DNA of 64,000 nucleotides from DATEDA01 sp963789885 (GTDB lineage Bacteria > Pseudomonadota > Gammaproteobacteria > Burkholderiales > SG8-39). The notes under the pieces were generated by a model. The model ran no database searches and had not been told where the DNA came from. It was given only the letters and a program-made list of their open reading frames with translations. Shown here piece by piece: positions 15,100-23,986 of this stretch (the first letter of the stretch is position 1; each line of letters begins with the position of its first letter). The position numbers and the translations under genes were made by a program. The stretch covers positions 62,001 through 126,000 of the forward strand of contig CAWBNB010000013.1 in NCBI GenBank assembly GCA_963789885.1, written 5' to 3'.

Positions 15100-18051
15100 A
15101 TGCAACCCGTTGAATCCACTAATCATAGTGAGAAAGTCAAGGCGCTTGCGCCACTCCCCGAGCAGGAGATCTCGGGCGAGGTTCTGGTCGAGAAGTACGC
15201 CAAGGGACAGGAACACGCGGTCGAGGACGTGCGCCGGCGGGTGGCGCGCGCGCTCGCGATGGCAGAGCCCGAGGATAACCGCGCGCAGTGGGAAGCGAAG
15301 TTCCACGACGCGCAGGAGCGCGGCTTCATCCCCGCGGGCCGCATCAATTCCGCGGCCGGCACGACGCTCACCGCGACGCTGATCAACTGCTTCGTGCAAC
15401 CGGTCGGGGACTCGATCACCGAGGTCGTCGACGGCCGGCCCGGGATCTACACCGCGCTCGCCGAAGCCGCGGAGACGATGCGCCGGGGCGGCGGCGTCGG
15501 CTACGACTTCTCGTCGATCCGGCCGCAAGGCGCGCTCGTGCACGGCACGATGTCGCGCGCGAGCGGGCCGGTGTCGTACATGCGCGTGTTCGACCGCTCG
15601 TGCGAGACGGTCGAGTCCGCGGGCTCGCGCCGCGGCGCCCAGATGGGCGTGCTCCGCTGCGACCATCCCGACGTCGAGGACTTCATCCACGCCAAGGACA
15701 AGGGCGAGCTCACCAACTTCAACATCTCGGTCGGCGTGACCGACGAATTCATGCACGCGGTGGAGAAGGACGGCGACTTCGAGCTCGTGCACAAGGCCGA
15801 GCCGTCGCTCGACGCGAGAGAGTCGGGCGCGTACCGGCGCGCCGACGGCCAGTGGGTCTACCGCAAGATCCGCGCGCGGAGCCTGTGGGACCAGATCATG
15901 CGCTCGACCTACGACCACGCCGAGCCGGGCGTGCTCTTCCTCGACCGCATGAATAAGGACAACAACCTCTACTACTGCGAGACGATCGAGAGCACGAACC
16001 CGTGCAGCGAGCAGCCGCTGCCCGCCTACGGCTGCTGCGACCTCGGCTCGGTCGACCTCACGAAGTTCGTCAAGCGCCCGTTCACGGACAAGGCCGACTT
16101 CGACTTCGCCGCCTTCGGCCGGGTGTGCGAGGTCGCGGTGCGGATGCTCGACAACGTCCTCGAGGTGACGCCGTGGCCGCTCGCGCAGCAGCGCGCCGAA
16201 GCGATGGCGAAGCGCCGGATCGGGCTCGGGTTCACCGGGCTCGGCGACGCGCTGATCATGCTGCGCCTGCGCTACGACACCGCGGAAGCGCGCGCGATGG
16301 CGACGAAGATCGCGGAGGCGATGCGCGACCGCGCCTACCTCGCCTCCGTCGAGCTCGCGCGCGAGCGCGGCGCGTTCCCGCTCTTCAACGCCGACCTGTA
16401 CCTCTCGGGCGGGAATTTCGCCTCGCGCCTGCCGGCGGAGATCAAGCAGAAGATCCGCAGCCACGGCATTCGCAACTCGCATCTCCTCTCGATCGCGCCG
16501 ACCGGCACGATCAGCCTCGCGTTCGCCGACAACGCGTCGAACGGCATCGAGCCGCCGTTCTCGTGGACCTACTCGCGGCGGAAGCGCATGGCGGACGGGA
16601 CGTGGAAGGAGTACCAGGTCGAGGACTACGCCTGGCGGCTGTACCGCCATCTCGGGAAGGAGGGTCACCTCGGTCCCGGGGGCGGCGACGTGCGCAACCT
16701 CCCGCCGTACTTCACGACCGCGCTCGAGATCTCGGCGCAGGCGCACAAGGACATGGTGGCGGCGGTCGCGCCGTTCGTCGACACCAGCATCTCGAAGACG
16801 GTCAACGTCCCCGAGGACTACCCCTACGGCGAGTTCGAGGACCTGTACCTCACCGCCTGGCGCGCGGGGCTGAAGGGCCTCGCGACGTACCGCCCGAACA
16901 AGGTGCTTGGCGCGGTGCTTTCGGTCGTGCCGCAGGACGAGACGACTAGCCCGAAGGCGAGTCCGCAGGACGTGATGATCTCGGAAGCGAACCGGCGCCT
17001 CTCGATCAAGAGCCTGCCGGCGCCGGTGCTCGCCTCGCTCGCGTGGCCCAACCGTCCGACGCTGCCATCGGGAAATCTCGCGTGGACCTACATGCTCGAG
17101 CATCCGGACGGCGAATTCGCCCTGTTCGTCGGGCACGTCGAGGAGGAAAGACGCGCGTTTCCGTTCGAGGTCTGGGTGAACGGCGCGGAGCAGCCGCGCG
17201 GCCTCGGCGCGGTCGCGAAGACGCTGTCGATGGACATGCGGGCGAAGGACCGCGCCTGGCTCAACCTGAAGCTCGACGTGCTCGCGAGGACGCCGGGCGA
17301 CCATTCGTTCGAGATGCCGTTTCCGCCCCACGGCGAGCGCAGGCTCGTGCCAAGCGTCGCCGCCGGGCTCGCACAGGTCGTCCGTTGGCGCTGCGACCAG
17401 CTCGGCGCGCTGGACGAGAAGAGCCCCGATCTCCTGTCGCCCGAGGGCCGGCCGCACCCGGTGCTCGACGCGATGTTCGCCGTCGAGGAGCCGCGCACCG
17501 GCACCGACGGCACGCTCTCCTGGACGGTCGACATCCGCAACCCAGCCTCGGGCGAGGATTTCGTCCTCGGGTTGAAAGAAATCACGCTGCCGGGCAACGA
17601 CTCTTTCCCCGTGGGCGTGACGCGGCCATACGCCATGTTCCTTGCCGGGCACTACCCGCGCGCGCTCGACGGGCTCGCGCGGATCCTTTCTCTCGACATG
17701 CGCGTACTCGACCCGGCGTGGATCGGCATGAAGCTGCGCAAGCTCCTCAACTACTCGGAGCCGCTCGGCGACTTCATGGCGTTCGTGCCCGGCGAGCGGC
17801 GGCAGCAGAACTGGCCGTCGACCGTCGCGTATCTCGCGCGGCTGGTGATCCACCGCTACGCGATGCTCGGCGTCCTCGACGAGAGCGGCGTGCCGACCCG
17901 CGAGATGGGCATCCTCGAGTCGCCGCGCGGCGACGCTTCGCCGCGGCCGATGCAGGGCGCGCTGTGCAACGAGTGCGGGAACTACACCGTCATCCGCAAG
18001 GACGGCTGCGACTTCTGCACCGCGTGCGGCGCGGTCGGGTCGTGCGGTTGA
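15100..18051 (+). CDS. nrdJ: Adenosylcobalamin-dependent ribonucleoside-diphosphate reductase (class II)
   Basis: A 983-residue enzyme that reduces ribonucleotides without oxygen or an iron partner, using B12. The N-terminal part begins with an ATP-cone-like helical region; the barrel shows NCFVQPV, the NPCSEQPLPAYGCCDLGSVDL active site, and SIAPTGTISL. After residue 620 comes the long extra domain typical of this NrdJ type. The C-terminus has a cysteine cluster (CNECGNY...CDFCTACGAVGSCG) that probably shuttles electrons from thioredoxin. The start at 15100 gives a normal N-terminus, although the ribosome binding site is weak. Two NrdR boxes lie upstream. Confidence 0.95.
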   Translation: MQPVESTNHSEKVKALAPLPEQEISGEVLVEKYAKGQEHAVEDVRRRVARALAMAEPEDNRAQWEAKFHDAQERGFIPAGRINSAAGTTLTATLINCFVQPVGDSITEVVDGRPGIYTALAEAAETMRRGGGVGYDFSSIRPQGALVHGTMSRASGPVSYMRVFDRSCETVESAGSRRGAQMGVLRCDHPDVEDFIHAKDKGELTNFNISVGVTDEFMHAVEKDGDFELVHKAEPSLDARESGAYRRADGQWVYRKIRARSLWDQIMRSTYDHAEPGVLFLDRMNKDNNLYYCETIESTNPCSEQPLPAYGCCDLGSVDLTKFVKRPFTDKADFDFAAFGRVCEVAVRMLDNVLEVTPWPLAQQRAEAMAKRRIGLGFTGLGDALIMLRLRYDTAEARAMATKIAEAMRDRAYLASVELARERGAFPLFNADLYLSGGNFASRLPAEIKQKIRSHGIRNSHLLSIAPTGTISLAFADNASNGIEPPFSWTYSRRKRMADGTWKEYQVEDYAWRLYRHLGKEGHLGPGGGDVRNLPPYFTTALEISAQAHKDMVAAVAPFVDTSISKTVNVPEDYPYGEFEDLYLTAWRAGLKGLATYRPNKVLGAVLSVVPQDETTSPKASPQDVMISEANRRLSIKSLPAPVLASLAWPNRPTLPSGNLAWTYMLEHPDGEFALFVGHVEEERRAFPFEVWVNGAEQPRGLGAVAKTLSMDMRAKDRAWLNLKLDVLARTPGDHSFEMPFPPHGERRLVPSVAAGLAQVVRWRCDQLGALDEKSPDLLSPEGRPHPVLDAMFAVEEPRTGTDGTLSWTVDIRNPASGEDFVLGLKEITLPGNDSFPVGVTRPYAMFLAGHYPRALDGLARILSLDMRVLDPAWIGMKLRKLLNYSEPLGDFMAFVPGERRQQNWPSTVAYLARLVIHRYAMLGVLDESGVPTREMGILESPRGDASPRPMQGALCNECGNYTVIRKDGCDFCTACGAVGSCG

Positions 18052-18204
18052 GCGGCGCGCGCTAGATACCACACGACCGAGTCGAACTTCCGGATCGACA
18101 CGTCGATCGCGTTCCGGCAGGAGCTTCCGGAGCCCAACTCGCTGACGCTCGCCGCCCTGGCGCTGCTCGGAGCAGTGGCCTTCCGCCGTCGCGAGGCCCG
18201 CTGA
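18052..18204 (+). pseudogene. Orphan PEP-CTERM sorting tail (5'-truncated gene remnant)
   Basis: Directly after the nrdJ stop the same frame stays open and encodes YHTTESNFRIDTSIAFRQ, then LPEPNSLTLAALALLGAV and AFRRREAR before a TGA. LPEP, one hydrophobic helix and an RRR cluster form a textbook PEP-CTERM signal, the C-terminal tag recognised by exosortase. There is no start codon, signal peptide or ribosome binding site, so this is the 3' end of a gene whose front was lost. It implies that the lineage has or had exosortase EpsH/XrtA. The following 190 bases show no other gene. Confidence 0.6.
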
Positions 18205-18394
18205 TCCCGCACCTGCCGAGGAGACCGTCGTGTCCCTTAACAGGAGAGCGACGAACCAGCCCGCAGCTGTGCTCGGGCCTACAGTCACGCAGCGCGAACC
18301 CGCTGACATGTCAGGGAAACGTCACCGACCGCTATTAGCCGGCATGGTCCATGCTGGCGCTTGACCGAGCGCCTATTCGGAGTCGATCGTAAAG

Positions 18395-18712
18395 ATGTCC
18401 GACAGGATCAGTCTGCGCCGCATCTTCGAGCGGGCCGTCCCGCTGGCCCTGCTGCTCGCGGGCGCCGTGGGGCTCGTCTACGCGATCTCGGTCGCGTCGA
18501 CCTTGCAGGAGCTGCGCACCCTGGAGCCGATCACCCTGGACGGCCACCCGGAGCTCGAGCTCTGGCGCTGCCCTGCCGCGCCGGGTTCCGCTTCGAGCCT
18601 GACTGCCGACGCCGAATCGAAGCTCAGAGGCACCGCCTCGATGCACCTCCCGACTGCCGCCGAGCGCTCAGCGAACTGCCTGCCCGCCGCCCGGCAAGCA
18701 CGCCCGCAATAG
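18395..18712 (+). CDS. Single-helix membrane-anchored protein, function unknown
   Basis: A 105-residue protein with a basic N-terminus (MSDRISLRRIFERAV), one strong helix (about 16-34) and a polar domain with TLEPITLDGHPELELWRCP. The tail is low in structure and overlaps the end of the convergent sensor kinase gene by 45 bases. The ribosome binding site is poor. I do not recognise a family; it is plausible as a gene because the helix and start fit, but it is unproven. Confidence 0.4.
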   Translation: MSDRISLRRIFERAVPLALLLAGAVGLVYAISVASTLQELRTLEPITLDGHPELELWRCPAAPGSASSLTADAESKLRGTASMHLPTAAERSANCLPAARQARPQ

Positions 18713-21700
18713 CGCAAGCAGTTGCGCCGGCTCCGCCGGCTTCTTCAGCAGCGCCCGCACCCCCGCCGACTTGACCTGCGCGTCCGTGACGCCGTCGGCG
18801 TAGCCGGTGTACAGGATCACCGGCAGACCCGGCCGTATCGTCACGAGCTCGCTCGCCAGTTCCAGCCCCGTCATGCGCGGCATGGTCTGGTCGGTGATCA
18901 CCAGGTCGTAACGGTCGGGCTCGTCGGCAAAGACCTGGCGTGCATCCGGCCCGCTGCGCTTCGCGATGACCTCCAGACCCCAGCCCTCGAGCAGCTCGCG
19001 CATGAAGCCGACGATCATCTCCTCGTCGTCGACCAGCAGCACCCGGCCTCGCAGCGCCACCTTGCGCGACGCGGGAACGTACCCCGGCAGCGTCTCGTGC
19101 TCGATCGCGTCCCCGTCAGCGCGCAGCATCGGGAAGAGCACTCTGAACGTCGCGCCGCGCCCCGGCACGGACTCGATGACGATGTGCCCGCCGTGCTCGT
19201 GCACGATGCCGTGCACCGTCGCAAGCCCCATCCCGCTGCCCTTGCCGACCTCCTTGGTCGAGAAGAACGGCTCGAACATCCGCTCCATCACCTCGGGCGG
19301 GATTCCCGGGCCGTTGTCCGCGACCGCCAGCTCGACGAACTCGCCGTCGAAGTGCGAGCGGCAGCTCGCGCACACTCCGCGGCCGCTCTCGGCCCGCCCC
19401 ACGTCGACGCGGACCTTGCCGTGCCCCTGCAGCGCGTCGCGGGCATTGATGCAGAGGTTGAGCAGCACCTGTTCGCCCTGCACGCGGTCGAGCGAGGTGA
19501 GCGGCACGTCGGCTTGGGCCCGGGTTTCCAGCTCGAGCGTCGACGGCATCGACGAGCGCAGCAGCCGTGCCGCCTCCGCGGCAACGCGACGCAAGTCGAC
19601 TGGCCGCCGCTCGCCGCGCTGGCCGCGGCTGAACGTGAGCATCTGCTGGATCAGGTCGCGCGCCCGCCGGCTCGAGAGCAGCGCCTGCTCAAGGTAGTTG
19701 CCGAGCTTGCCATCCTCGGTAGCGCCCGGCCGCTCGGCCGCGAGCGCCACGTAGCCCATGATGCTCGTCAGGATGTTGTTGAAGTCGTGCGCGATCCCGC
19801 CGGCGAGGTGGCCGATCGCCTCCATCTTCTGCGCCTGGCGGAGCTGCGTTTCGAGCGCCACCCGCTCCGTCTCGGCGCGCCGGCGCGAGGTGATGTCGCG
19901 GCCGATGTAGAGCACGTGCGGCTCGCCCCGATGCTGAATGGGTACGCCGCGCAGCTCGATCTCGATCGGCGTGCCGTCCTTCCGCCGGCCCTCGGCCTCG
20001 AGGTGGACCGCGTCGCCGGCGAGCGCCTTGCGGTGCAGCGGCAGCAGCTGCTCGTTCACCTGGACAGGGTGCGCCACCACCTGCTTCATGCCGAGCACCT
20101 CATCGCGCGTGTAGCCGCTCATCGCCTCGTAAGCCGGATTCACGTCTACGATCCGGAAGTCCGCGTCGCGCAGGACGAGCGCGTCGGCGGTGGCGTGGAA
20201 GATCGCCCGGTACTGCGCCTCGCTCGCGCGGAACGCCTCCTCGGCGCGCTTGCGCTCGGTGATGTCGCGGGCGATGGCGAGCACGTGGGGCTCGCCGCGA
20301 TGACGGACCGGGATCGTCCTGATCTCGGCGAAGAAGCGCTCGCCGTTCTTGCGCAGCGACTCGAGCTCCAGGTGGCACGGCTCGCCCTCGAGCGTCCGGC
20401 GCGCGAGCTCCCGCCGCCGCTCGCGGTACTCCAGCGGGAAATTCTCGGGGTAGGTCTCCGAGATCACCTCCTCGCGCGTGAAGCCGTAGATCTTCTCGTA
20501 CGCCGGATTGCAGTCCACACGCTTCAGCTCGGAGTTCCACAGCACGAGCGCGTCGTCCGAAGCGTTGAAGATCGCCCGGTACTGCTCCTCGCTCGAGCGC
20601 AGCGCCTCTTCGGCCAGCCGCCGAGCAGTGATGTCCCGCGCCATCGCGAGCACGTGCGGCCGGCCGCGGTACTGGATCGGCACTGAGCGCACCTCGACGT
20701 CGAAGCGCGTCCCGTCCTTGCGCACGCCGACCGTCTCGTGCTGGACGGGCTCGCCGGCGATGACGCGCCGGTGAAGCTCGCGCCCGAGCGCGTCCTCCGC
20801 CGGCGGGAGGAACGCCCAGCGCTGCTTGCCGACCAGGTCCTCGCGCGCGTAGCCGGTCATCGCGAGCAGCGCCGGGTTCACGTCGACGATGCAGTTGTCG
20901 GCATCGCGCAGCACCAGCGCGTCGGCGGTGGCGTTGAACACCGCGCGGTACTGCTCCTCGCTCGCGCGCAGCGCCTCGTCGGCGAGACGGCGCGCCGTGA
21001 TCTCGCGCGCCATCGCGAGCACGTGCGGCCGGCCGCGGTACTGAATCGGGACCGACCGCACTTCCACGTCGAACGGCGTGCCGTCCTTCCGCACCGCCTG
21101 GGTCTCGCGGTGGCTCGTTTCGCCGGCCAGCACCCGGCGCGCCCTCGCCGCCGCCTCCTCGTCCTCGTTGGGCCGCACGAAGAGCCAGCGCGTGGCACCG
21201 ACGAGATCCTCGCGCGTATAGCCGGTCATCGCGAGCAGCGCCGGGTTCACGTCCACGATGCAGTTGTCGGCGTCGCGCAGTACCAGCCCGTCGGCGGTGG
21301 CGTGGAACACCGCCCGGTACTGTTCCTCGCTCGCGCGCAGCGCCTCGTCGGCGCGCTTGCGCTCGGTGACGTCGCGGATGAACGCGAGGATCTGCGGCTC
21401 GCCAGCGATCGTCGCGCGCTTGAGCGTCACCTCGTGCCACATCAGGTGGCCGTCCCGGTGCCTGGCGTGCCATTCGAACCGGATCGGCGTGGCGTGCAGT
21501 TTCGCCTGCTGGATGTGGCGGGCGGCCTCGGCCTGCGTGTAGCCCGGCTCGTTCGCGCTCACGTCGGCCACACTGAGTCGCCGCATCTCCGCGCGCGTCC
21601 AGCCGTACAGCTCCTCCGCCTTCGGGCTCACGTCGAGAATCTCGCCGGTGTCCCAGTCGTGGACGAAGATCGGGTCCTCGCTCGCCTCGAAGATGGAACG

Positions 21701-22609
21701 GTAGCTCGATTCCGAGTGCCGGAGCGCTTCCTCGGCGCGCATGCGCTCGAGCTCCGCCGTGGCGCGCGCGGCGAAGATCTTGAGCAGCGACTCGGTGAGC
21801 TCGGGGTGGGTCATCGCGCCGCGATCGAGCGCTGCTATCAGTCCGAGCTGGCGGCCCGCGGCGTCGTTCAACGCGTAGGCCGCGTAGCTGTCGAAGCCGA
21901 GCGCCTGAAACATCGTCCCTGGCGCAAACTCCGGCTGCACGCCGCGGCCGACGAACCGGTACTCGCGGCCGACGACGCCCGCGCACGGCGTCTTCGCGAG
22001 CTCGTACTCGAACGGCTTCAGGATCCGCCCGTCGAGCCAGGTCGCGAGCGTGCGCATGCGCGTGCGGCTTTCGTCGGCGAAGACCGAGATCATCACCGCG
22101 TCGACCGCGAGCGTCTGGGAGAGCGAGCGCGCTAGCTCCTCGAACACCCGCTCGCCGCCGGCGATCGACAGCGCGAGCGCCGCCCGGTGCAGCGCCTCCG
22201 CGAAACGCTTGCGCTCGGTGATGTCGATCGAGATGCCGCAGACGGCGTAGGGCCGGCCGTCGGCGCCGATGAGGGGGAACTTGTTGGCGAGCATGGTGCG
22301 CGGCTCGCCGCGGATGACGTTCGCCTCCTCGGCCTCGAGCGCGCAGCCGCTCTCGATGACGCGCCGGTCGTTCGCGCGCAGGCCTTCGGCGACCCCGGGG
22401 GGCGCGATATCGGCGGTCGTCCGCCCCACGATCTCGCTGCGCGGCCGGCCGGCGTGCTGCTCGAAGGCGCGGTTGACGAACAGGTAGCGGCCATCGAGGT
22501 CCTTGGCGAACACCCGTACGGTCGTGGTGTTGTCGAGGATCTGCTGCAGCGTGATCTCGGTCTCGCGCAGCCGGGCGAGATCCCGCTCGAGTTGCGAGTG
22601 ATCGGCCAT
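18668..22609 (-). CDS. Hybrid sensor histidine kinase with six PAS domains, a GAF domain and a C-terminal receiver
   Basis: A 1313-residue soluble sensor. Order: PAS (about 15-135), GAF (150-290), five further PAS domains (300-910), HisKA with the phospho-accepting His941 in GGIAHDFNNIL, an HATPase domain with DNGPGIP and GSGMGLATV, and a receiver with Asp1240 in DLVITDQTMPR. Within the HATPase a CASC insert (two cysteines) interrupts the usual sequence. Two of the PAS units are near copies of each other. There is no membrane helix, so it senses a cytoplasmic signal (redox, oxygen or a ligand). It lies 80 bases downstream of the response regulator gene on the same strand. The ATG at 22609 is the first start before the PAS domain. 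Confidence 0.9.
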   Translation of the reverse strand: MADHSQLERDLARLRETEITLQQILDNTTTVRVFAKDLDGRYLFVNRAFEQHAGRPRSEIVGRTTADIAPPGVAEGLRANDRRVIESGCALEAEEANVIRGEPRTMLANKFPLIGADGRPYAVCGISIDITERKRFAEALHRAALALSIAGGERVFEELARSLSQTLAVDAVMISVFADESRTRMRTLATWLDGRILKPFEYELAKTPCAGVVGREYRFVGRGVQPEFAPGTMFQALGFDSYAAYALNDAAGRQLGLIAALDRGAMTHPELTESLLKIFAARATAELERMRAEEALRHSESSYRSIFEASEDPIFVHDWDTGEILDVSPKAEELYGWTRAEMRRLSVADVSANEPGYTQAEAARHIQQAKLHATPIRFEWHARHRDGHLMWHEVTLKRATIAGEPQILAFIRDVTERKRADEALRASEEQYRAVFHATADGLVLRDADNCIVDVNPALLAMTGYTREDLVGATRWLFVRPNEDEEAAARARRVLAGETSHRETQAVRKDGTPFDVEVRSVPIQYRGRPHVLAMAREITARRLADEALRASEEQYRAVFNATADALVLRDADNCIVDVNPALLAMTGYAREDLVGKQRWAFLPPAEDALGRELHRRVIAGEPVQHETVGVRKDGTRFDVEVRSVPIQYRGRPHVLAMARDITARRLAEEALRSSEEQYRAIFNASDDALVLWNSELKRVDCNPAYEKIYGFTREEVISETYPENFPLEYRERRRELARRTLEGEPCHLELESLRKNGERFFAEIRTIPVRHRGEPHVLAIARDITERKRAEEAFRASEAQYRAIFHATADALVLRDADFRIVDVNPAYEAMSGYTRDEVLGMKQVVAHPVQVNEQLLPLHRKALAGDAVHLEAEGRRKDGTPIEIELRGVPIQHRGEPHVLYIGRDITSRRRAETERVALETQLRQAQKMEAIGHLAGGIAHDFNNILTSIMGYVALAAERPGATEDGKLGNYLEQALLSSRRARDLIQQMLTFSRGQRGERRPVDLRRVAAEAARLLRSSMPSTLELETRAQADVPLTSLDRVQGEQVLLNLCINARDALQGHGKVRVDVGRAESGRGVCASCRSHFDGEFVELAVADNGPGIPPEVMERMFEPFFSTKEVGKGSGMGLATVHGIVHEHGGHIVIESVPGRGATFRVLFPMLRADGDAIEHETLPGYVPASRKVALRGRVLLVDDEEMIVGFMRELLEGWGLEVIAKRSGPDARQVFADEPDRYDLVITDQTMPRMTGLELASELVTIRPGLPVILYTGYADGVTDAQVKSAGVRALLKKPAEPAQLLALLRACLPGGGQAVR
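20616..21353 (-). repeat. Tandem duplication of a PAS-coding module, 369-base period
   Basis: Inside the kinase gene two consecutive 369-base (123-codon) units encode nearly the same PAS domain, both with DADNCIVDVNPALLAMTGY and DVEVRSVPIQYRGRPHVLAM. At DNA level long stretches match, for example from 20641 against 21010 and from 20871 against 21240, each pair offset by exactly 369. The divergent middle (residues around the ligand loop) suggests recent duplication followed by local change. Confidence 0.85.
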
Positions 22610-22689
22610 GGCGGAAGTGTAGCGCCCGTACGAGGCGGGCGGACCCGGCGTTACCGCACCGCAACCATTGAAACCTGCCCGTTACAAAC

Positions 22690-23412
22690 CTAGCCCGGCG
22701 GGACGAACATGTACCCCGCCCCCCGCATCGTCCGGATGACCTTGGGGTTCTCGGGGTCGTCTTCGATCTTGCGGCGCAGGCGCGCGATGCGGATGTCGAT
22801 CGAGCGGTCGAACGGCTCCCACTCGCGGTTGCGGGTGAGCGTCAGCAGGCGATCGCGCGACAGCACCTGGTTCGGGTGCTCGGCGAACACCTTGAGGAGC
22901 TCGAACTCCATCGTCGTCAGCGCGACCTCGGTCCCGTCGCGCTCGAAGAGCTGGTGCGACTTGAGATCGAGCAGGCAGCGTCCGACCGGGATGCGCTCCT
23001 CGGCCGCGCCCGGCGCCGCCGCGGGCGCTGCGGGCGCGGCGCGGCTCTGCACCCGCCGCATCACGCTCTTGAGGCGCGCCCGCAGCTCGCGCGGGTCGAA
23101 CGGTTTCGCAACGTAGTCGTCGGCCCCCATCTCCAGGCCGACGATGCGATCCACCACCTCGCCGGCGCCGGTCACCATGATGATGCCAAGGTCATAGCGT
23201 TCGCGCAGATAGCGGGCGAGCGACAGCCCGTCCTCGCCCGGCAGCCCGATGTCGAGCAGCACGACGTCCGGCACGCCCTGCTCGAGCGCGGTCCGCATCG
23301 CCGCGCCGCCGTCGGCCTGCGCGACCTCGTACCCGTGCGTCGTCAGGTACTCCGCGAGCATGTCGCGCACGTCGCGGTCGTCGTCGACGATCAGCACCTT
23401 ACCTGCGTTCAT
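22690..23412 (-). CDS. OmpR-family response regulator
   Basis: A 240-residue regulator. The receiver has the acidic pair at 10-12, phospho-acceptor Asp54 in LLDIGLPGEDG, and the Thr and Lys of IIMVTGAG and YVAKPFDP. A Pro/Ala-rich linker (about 125-140) leads to a winged-helix domain ending FDRSIDIRIARLRRKIEDD. It is the likely partner of the hybrid kinase, although that kinase also has its own receiver. It is divergent from the secreted-peptide cluster at 23569 and may control it. The motif GCCCGTTACA occurs upstream of the kinase and in this divergent region. Confidence 0.93.
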   Translation of the reverse strand: MNAGKVLIVDDDRDVRDMLAEYLTTHGYEVAQADGGAAMRTALEQGVPDVVLLDIGLPGEDGLSLARYLRERYDLGIIMVTGAGEVVDRIVGLEMGADDYVAKPFDPRELRARLKSVMRRVQSRAAPAAPAAAPGAAEERIPVGRCLLDLKSHQLFERDGTEVALTTMEFELLKVFAEHPNQVLSRDRLLTLTRNREWEPFDRSIDIRIARLRRKIEDDPENPKVIRTMRGAGYMFVPPG

Positions 23413-23448
23413 CCGTTCCCTCTGCGGCCCGCCGAATTATAGGGCGGC

Positions 23449-23464
23449 TGGCACGCCCGTTACA
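23449..23464 (+). promoter_or_regulatory. Sigma-54-like promoter element
   Basis: TGGCACG, a four-base gap, then TTACA matches the -24/-12 consensus TGGCACG-N4-TTGCA with one mismatch, at the important G of the -12 box. It points toward the peptide gene at 23569 and would give a leader of about 95 bases. No sigma-54 activator is encoded nearby, so treat it as a candidate only. Confidence 0.3.
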
Positions 23465-23568
23465 CAGCGATACGAACTGTTTCCGGGCCGACATCGGGCG
23501 AATACCTCCGGTCCGTAGTGTGCGCACCCATGGAATCCCGAATTCAACCGACTGCCAGGAGGAACGCC

Positions 23569-23751
23569 ATGCCCCGCAACATGCTCATTCACATTGTCGT
23601 CGCGTTCGCTGCGCTGCAGGCCGCCGTCAACGCGGCGCCCGCAGCCGCGGCCGGCGCCTGCGACGTCTGCCCCGACGGCGGCATCGTCTACCCGGGCCCA
23701 TACGTCGTGTACCCGGAAGGCTACGTCGCCTTCCCCGGCAATGACGATTGA
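23569..23751 (+). CDS. Small secreted peptide with a CxxC motif and Pro/Tyr repeats
   Basis: A 60-residue precursor. The ATG at 23569 has a strong AGGAGG ribosome binding site. Residues 1-27 form a Sec signal peptide (helix LIHIVVAFAALQAAV, Ala-rich cleavage region). The mature part, about 33 residues, reads GACDVCPDGGIVYPGPYVV then YPEGYVAFPGNDD: a CxxC followed by three short aromatic-proline/glycine repeats. It has no positive charge. It opens the operon-like run of genes that includes the diiron protein. It could be a metal-binding peptide, a structural surface peptide or a modified product. I do not recognise the family. Confidence 0.75.
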   Translation: MPRNMLIHIVVAFAALQAAVNAAPAAAAGACDVCPDGGIVYPGPYVVYPEGYVAFPGNDD

Positions 23752-23766
23752 GGAAAGGAGCGCGCC

Positions 23767-23952
23767 ATGAACCGGGATATCGATAACGAGCTCCTCCTCG
23801 CGGCCGAAAGCACCGTTTCCGACCTCGACGATTTCGCGGACGACACGTACGGCGAGCCCGAGGACCACGCCTTCGAGGCACTCGGCGGCCTGCACGACGA
23901 GCACGCCGAGCGTGAGGTGCGTCACATCCTCGCCCGCGTGTTCGGAATGTGA
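23767..23952 (+). CDS. Acidic 61-residue microprotein
   Basis: A small, highly acidic, helical cytoplasmic protein (LDDFADDTYGEPEDH, then LGGLHDEHAEREVRHILARVFGM). It starts 15 bases after the peptide gene with a clear AGGAAAGGAG ribosome binding site. The C-terminal amphipathic helix and the His/Glu-rich middle could support protein-protein or metal contacts. No family is recognised. The tight spacing suggests co-translation with the secreted peptide, perhaps as a chaperone or adaptor, which is inference only. Confidence 0.7.
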   Translation: MNRDIDNELLLAAESTVSDLDDFADDTYGEPEDHAFEALGGLHDEHAEREVRHILARVFGM

Positions 23953-23986
23953 GCAGCACCGCCCACACCAGATGGAGGCACCCACG

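Noticed and set aside
15097..18309. 1070-residue minus-strand frame opposite nrdJ
   Set aside because: The plus strand has every motif of class II ribonucleotide reductase; the opposite frame shows only Arg/Ala/His-rich composition.
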